Source of the DNA: Bradyrhizobiaceae bacterium
Lineage (GTDB): Bacteria; Pseudomonadota; Alphaproteobacteria; Rhizobiales; Hyphomicrobiaceae
Assembly: GCA_947475855.1 (NCBI GenBank)
Contig: CANJPN010000021.1
Span: 1-22,166, forward strand
DNA: 22,166 nt
Reading direction: 5' to 3'
The notes beneath the pieces were generated by a model that was given only the letters and a program-made list of their open reading frames with translations, was not told the DNA's origin and ran no database searches. The first letter of the stretch is position 1; every line of letters starts with the position of its first letter. The position numbers and the translations under genes were made by a program. This document shows, in pieces, positions 21,809 through 22,166 of this stretch.

Positions 21809-22166
21809 ATGAAGCCCACCGGCATCCTCGAAACCGTCCTCTACGCGACCGATCTCGACGCCATCAGTGCTTTCTATGCAGACGTGATCGGCCTCGACTT
21901 CTACTCCGAGGTCAAAGGCCGCCACGTGTTCTTCCGCCTCGGTAGCGGCATGCTCCTGATCTTCAACCCCGACGCGACGGAGATCCCCCCGAAGCCAGGC
22001 GCACTTCCTGTGCCACCCCACGGCGCCCGCGGCCCGGGCCACGTCTGCTTCTCGGCAACCGCCGCAGAGATCGACGCGTGGCTGGCGCGGCTGATGGCCA
22101 AGGGCATCACTATCGAGAGCGATTTCATCTGGCCCAATCGCGACACCGCCAAGCATGGCCGCTCGA
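21809..22166 (+). CDS. VOC (glyoxalase/bleomycin resistance/dioxygenase) superfamily protein, 3' truncated by window end
   Basis: The 119 visible codons form a typical vicinal-oxygen-chelate module. It opens ILETVLYATDLDAISAFYAD, then VIGLDFYSEVKGRHVFFRLG, then GSGMLLIFNP, and the second half begins GARGPGHVCFSATAAEIDAW. Expected metal-ligand positions appear as Glu near residue 8 and His near 77 (GPGHVCF); the last ligand, usually a Glu near the C-terminus, is outside the window. Function within the superfamily cannot be told. The start at 21809 is the first ATG after the palindromic repeat, and no strong ribosome site is visible. It may be cotranscribed with rph. Confidence 0.85.
   Translation, partial: MKPTGILETVLYATDLDAISAFYADVIGLDFYSEVKGRHVFFRLGSGMLLIFNPDATEIPPKPGALPVPPHGARGPGHVCFSATAAEIDAWLARLMAKGITIESDFIWPNRDTAKHGRS

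Overview
The window is high-GC chromosomal DNA that reads as an alphaproteobacterium, most likely a member of the Hyphomicrobiales (Rhizobiales). The evidence is the sdhE-mfd gene pair, an IalB-family invasion protein, a DUF6481-type charged protein, a YejA-like peptide-binding protein, orphan Bug-type receptors, a HemB without zinc-site cysteines, and several intergenic palindromes of the kind common in this group. No genus can be fixed from the sequence alone. No tRNA, rRNA, CRISPR array, prophage or complete insertion sequence is visible.

Layout. 1-1000: the start of glmU (running off the left edge) and a small membrane protein, both on the minus strand. 1074-1359: a 284-bp non-autonomous element with 32-bp terminal inverted repeats inside CTAG sites. 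1465-3642: an MFS transporter converging on an IalB-family secreted protein, with a terminator between them. 4050-5897: a YejA-like solute-binding protein with no permease genes nearby. 5901-7171: two palindromic intergenic repeats, a small acidic protein with three LNPQPLPP repeats, and a small unknown gene. 7193-10994: sdhE and mfd as a minus-strand operon. 11161-11327: two adjacent small palindromic elements, the second ending in the stop codon of a small membrane-protein gene. 11721-12461: Hsp20 plus an unknown partner. 12466-14377: a FlK-like thioesterase, a DUF6481-type protein, a small secreted protein and a RidA-family protein. 14495-17228: a long protein with a helix-hairpin-helix-like domain, then hemB. 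17238-20867: two divergent Bug-type receptors flanking a 460-bp spacer that holds a 25-codon ORF with an ideal ribosome binding site and its own terminator, followed by an SGNH esterase. 20991-22166: rph, a large nested palindrome, and a VOC-family gene cut by the right edge.

How the genes relate. Most are housekeeping genes: cell-wall precursor synthesis (glmU), transcription-coupled repair (mfd), succinate dehydrogenase flavinylation (sdhE), haem synthesis (hemB) and RNA maturation (rph). Accessory genes for solute capture (a family 5 binding protein, two Bug receptors), stress (Hsp20) and metabolite clean-up (RidA, thioesterase) lie between them. No complete multi-gene novel system is evident. 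The least explained pieces are the LNPQPLPP repeat protein, the 25-codon ORF ahead of a Bug gene, the paired TA-bordered palindromes, and the unknown partner of Hsp20.
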